Assembly: GCA_905235335.1 (NCBI GenBank)
Contig: CAJOKZ010000010.1
Location: 1-63,412 of the forward strand
DNA from: an uncultured Succiniclasticum sp.
Lineage (GTDB): Bacteria > Bacillota > Negativicutes > Acidaminococcales > Acidaminococcaceae
Length of the DNA: 63,412 nt
Direction of reading: 5' to 3'
Under the pieces are notes generated by a model that saw nothing but the letters and a program-made list of their open reading frames with translations, had not been told where the DNA came from and did not search any database. This document shows, one piece after another, positions 62,227-63,412 of the stretch. Numbering within the stretch: the first letter of the stretch is position 1; each line of letters begins with the position of its first letter. The position numbers and the translations under genes are program-made.

Positions 62227-63412
62227 ATGAGTAACATTATCAGAGTAAAATCTGCGAAACCAAAAGAAAAGACGCTTTCTATGTCCAATCAGGGCACGGA
62301 TTGTTTTCTGGAGCTGTTACTCCTGTCCGCCGCCGATGTAGACATGACACCAAACCAAAAGGAACTGATCGGTTTCCTGAAAGAACGCAGAGAGATCAAT
62401 CAGAACGCTCCCGGAACGGCTTCCTTTGACATCAGACAGATGCCGTGGAACAAGGAAACGTTAAAGGAAGATGTGCAATTCCTGATGAAGATTGTCGGAA
62501 ATGCAGGAAAGCCGGAAGTATACGGAAGGCTTGATTATCGCCCGGATATAAGGATCGTCACTCCATGGTTAAGACAATTCGGGGAAATGATCTATGGTCT
62601 GGATAAGGACTACATATATGGAACAGAGGAAGTCGAAATCGTAAAAGGCGGCCTCGCATCGATCTATACGGTCTTACATGGGAATGATACGGGAGCGAAA
62701 CGGCGGCTGCTGTACTATCTGGACCGGTATCTCGATCCGTATTATGAAAATGATCTGAGCAACCTGTACGAACCATTAAAGGAAATGCTTCAGGATGTTG
62801 TGATCCGGGAAAAAGAAGATGATGTCAGGGAAGAGGCTTTACATCTTCTGGAAGCGTATACGGATGCTCCGTATGACATTTTTGAAGAAAACATAAATGC
62901 TGTTACGGGACCGTTTCTTTCCGAAGTAAAATACCTGATCAAAACAGGAGAACCGGAAAGGATCGAATTAAACGGTACGCTTATGCAAAAGGTCGAAGAA
63001 GCCATACGTTTGATATTAACGGAAGTGAGTCAGGAAGAAGTTGACCGATTCCGTGAGGTATACGAGGCAGCAAACGTCAGACTGCTTCCTTCCGCGATCA
63101 GTTTCTTTAAGGAATATGGCGGGGCTTTTCGTGACAGTTATATAGAATTGAATGAACCTAAACATAATAATGATGTCTTTTTGGATTGTTACGGTATCCC
63201 ATATATCCGTTATACCGGTACAAATCCAAAAGGCAAATTACAGGAACAGGTAAGAGAACTTGGGTGGGCGGCAAACTCTATCGAGGATGTAAAGAAGTTT
63301 GCCGGGCAGGACGTGTGTCCGATTGCCGAGATCGGATATTATTTTCAACCGGATGTTTACATCGGAGAAGACGGGACATTATACTGCGTATACGAATTCC
63401 AGGAAGAAATAG
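62227..63412 (+). CDS. Partial protein: shared N-terminal domain plus SUKH-like C-terminus
   Basis: An open frame of 395 codons from ATG 62227 (GGAAGGG site) to the end of the window; the stop lies outside. Residues 1-92 repeat the domain of the previous gene (SNIIR, MSNQGTDCFLELL, ELIGFLK, APGTASFD, TLKEDVQFL). The middle (~95-270) is acidic and helical. From ~275 the sequence resembles SMI1/KNR4-SUKH proteins: LLPSAISFFKEYGGAF, then CPIAEIGYYFQPDVYIGEDG and LYCVYEFQ. SUKH proteins are frequent immunity proteins of polymorphic toxin systems. The SUKH call is moderate and rests on this pattern alone. Confidence 0.7.
   Translation, partial: MSNIIRVKSAKPKEKTLSMSNQGTDCFLELLLLSAADVDMTPNQKELIGFLKERREINQNAPGTASFDIRQMPWNKETLKEDVQFLMKIVGNAGKPEVYGRLDYRPDIRIVTPWLRQFGEMIYGLDKDYIYGTEEVEIVKGGLASIYTVLHGNDTGAKRRLLYYLDRYLDPYYENDLSNLYEPLKEMLQDVVIREKEDDVREEALHLLEAYTDAPYDIFEENINAVTGPFLSEVKYLIKTGEPERIELNGTLMQKVEEAIRLILTEVSQEEVDRFREVYEAANVRLLPSAISFFKEYGGAFRDSYIELNEPKHNNDVFLDCYGIPYIRYTGTNPKGKLQEQVRELGWAANSIEDVKKFAGQDVCPIAEIGYYFQPDVYIGEDGTLYCVYEFQEEI

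Noticed and set aside
1-63412. CRISPR array, prophage, rRNA or tRNA clusters
   Set aside because: No regularly spaced direct repeats, structural phage genes, rRNA-like stretches or tRNA folds were seen on either strand.

Overview
The window looks like a chromosome segment of an anaerobic, diderm Firmicute of the class Negativicutes. An Acidaminococcaceae-type gut or rumen organism is my best guess. Reasons: the miaB-mutS-mutL-miaA-hfq order, a minimal SufC/SufB pair, a six-subunit Ech-type hydrogenase with its hyp genes, a two-protein CobT-like base-activating pair of the kind known from Sporomusa and Veillonella, and a fused PurL. Coding is dense, Leu codons are mostly CTG, and promoters are sigma-A type, very often with an extended -10 (TGnTATAAT). 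The taxonomy is inferred from gene content only.

Layout. 1-~625: DNA with different codon use (TTG-rich) that ends inside a chimeric ORF; a likely assembly join or recombination scar. 730-2530 (minus): a C_GCAxxG_C_C redox protein and a secreted protein with a His-rich tail. 2820-6190: two metallophosphoesterases and undecaprenyl-diphosphatase. 6585-8242: Fe-S assembly pair. 8430-17257: tRNA modification and mismatch repair (miaB, mutS, mutL, a methyltransferase, miaA, hfq). 17387-22013: XerD, an unknown membrane protein, putrescine-type aminotransferase, SRPBCC protein, HtpX, Ndk. 22300-27701: cobamide nucleotide-loop assembly (adenosyltransferase, CobU, two CobT-like proteins, CobS, CobC). 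28196-41977: zinc-ribbon protein, DUF2156 protein, Eis-like acetyltransferase, PurL, a ribbon-helix-helix regulator, PreP-type protease, PNPase, dUTPase. 42167-54325: echABCDEF followed by hypA, B, F, C, D, E, which make and mature an energy-converting [NiFe] hydrogenase. 54495-57837: lysine riboswitch and dapB-asd-dapA. 57867-61358: a candidate small RNA, a palindromic element, an NlpC/P60 hydrolase and leucyl aminopeptidase. 61379-end: two paralogues sharing an N-terminal domain but with unrelated C-termini, the second resembling SUKH immunity proteins.

How it works together: the Ech complex would couple ferredoxin-linked H2 turnover to ion transport, and the Hyp proteins build its Ni-Fe(CN)2CO site. 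The cobamide genes finish a corrinoid, probably with a phenolic lower ligand, for B12-dependent metabolism. The lysine riboswitch tunes diaminopimelate supply, next to wall-related genes (uppP, NlpC/P60).

Three genes (miaB, dut, hypE) each carry an apparent single-base frameshift. The correct C- or N-terminal sequence resumes at once in another frame, so residual assembly errors are at least as likely as gene decay. The most interesting items are the ArsAB-like pair, the palindromic element and candidate RNA before the NlpC/P60 gene, the second promoter behind the lysine riboswitch, the ATT start codon of the DUF2156 gene, and the modular immunity-like pair at the end.
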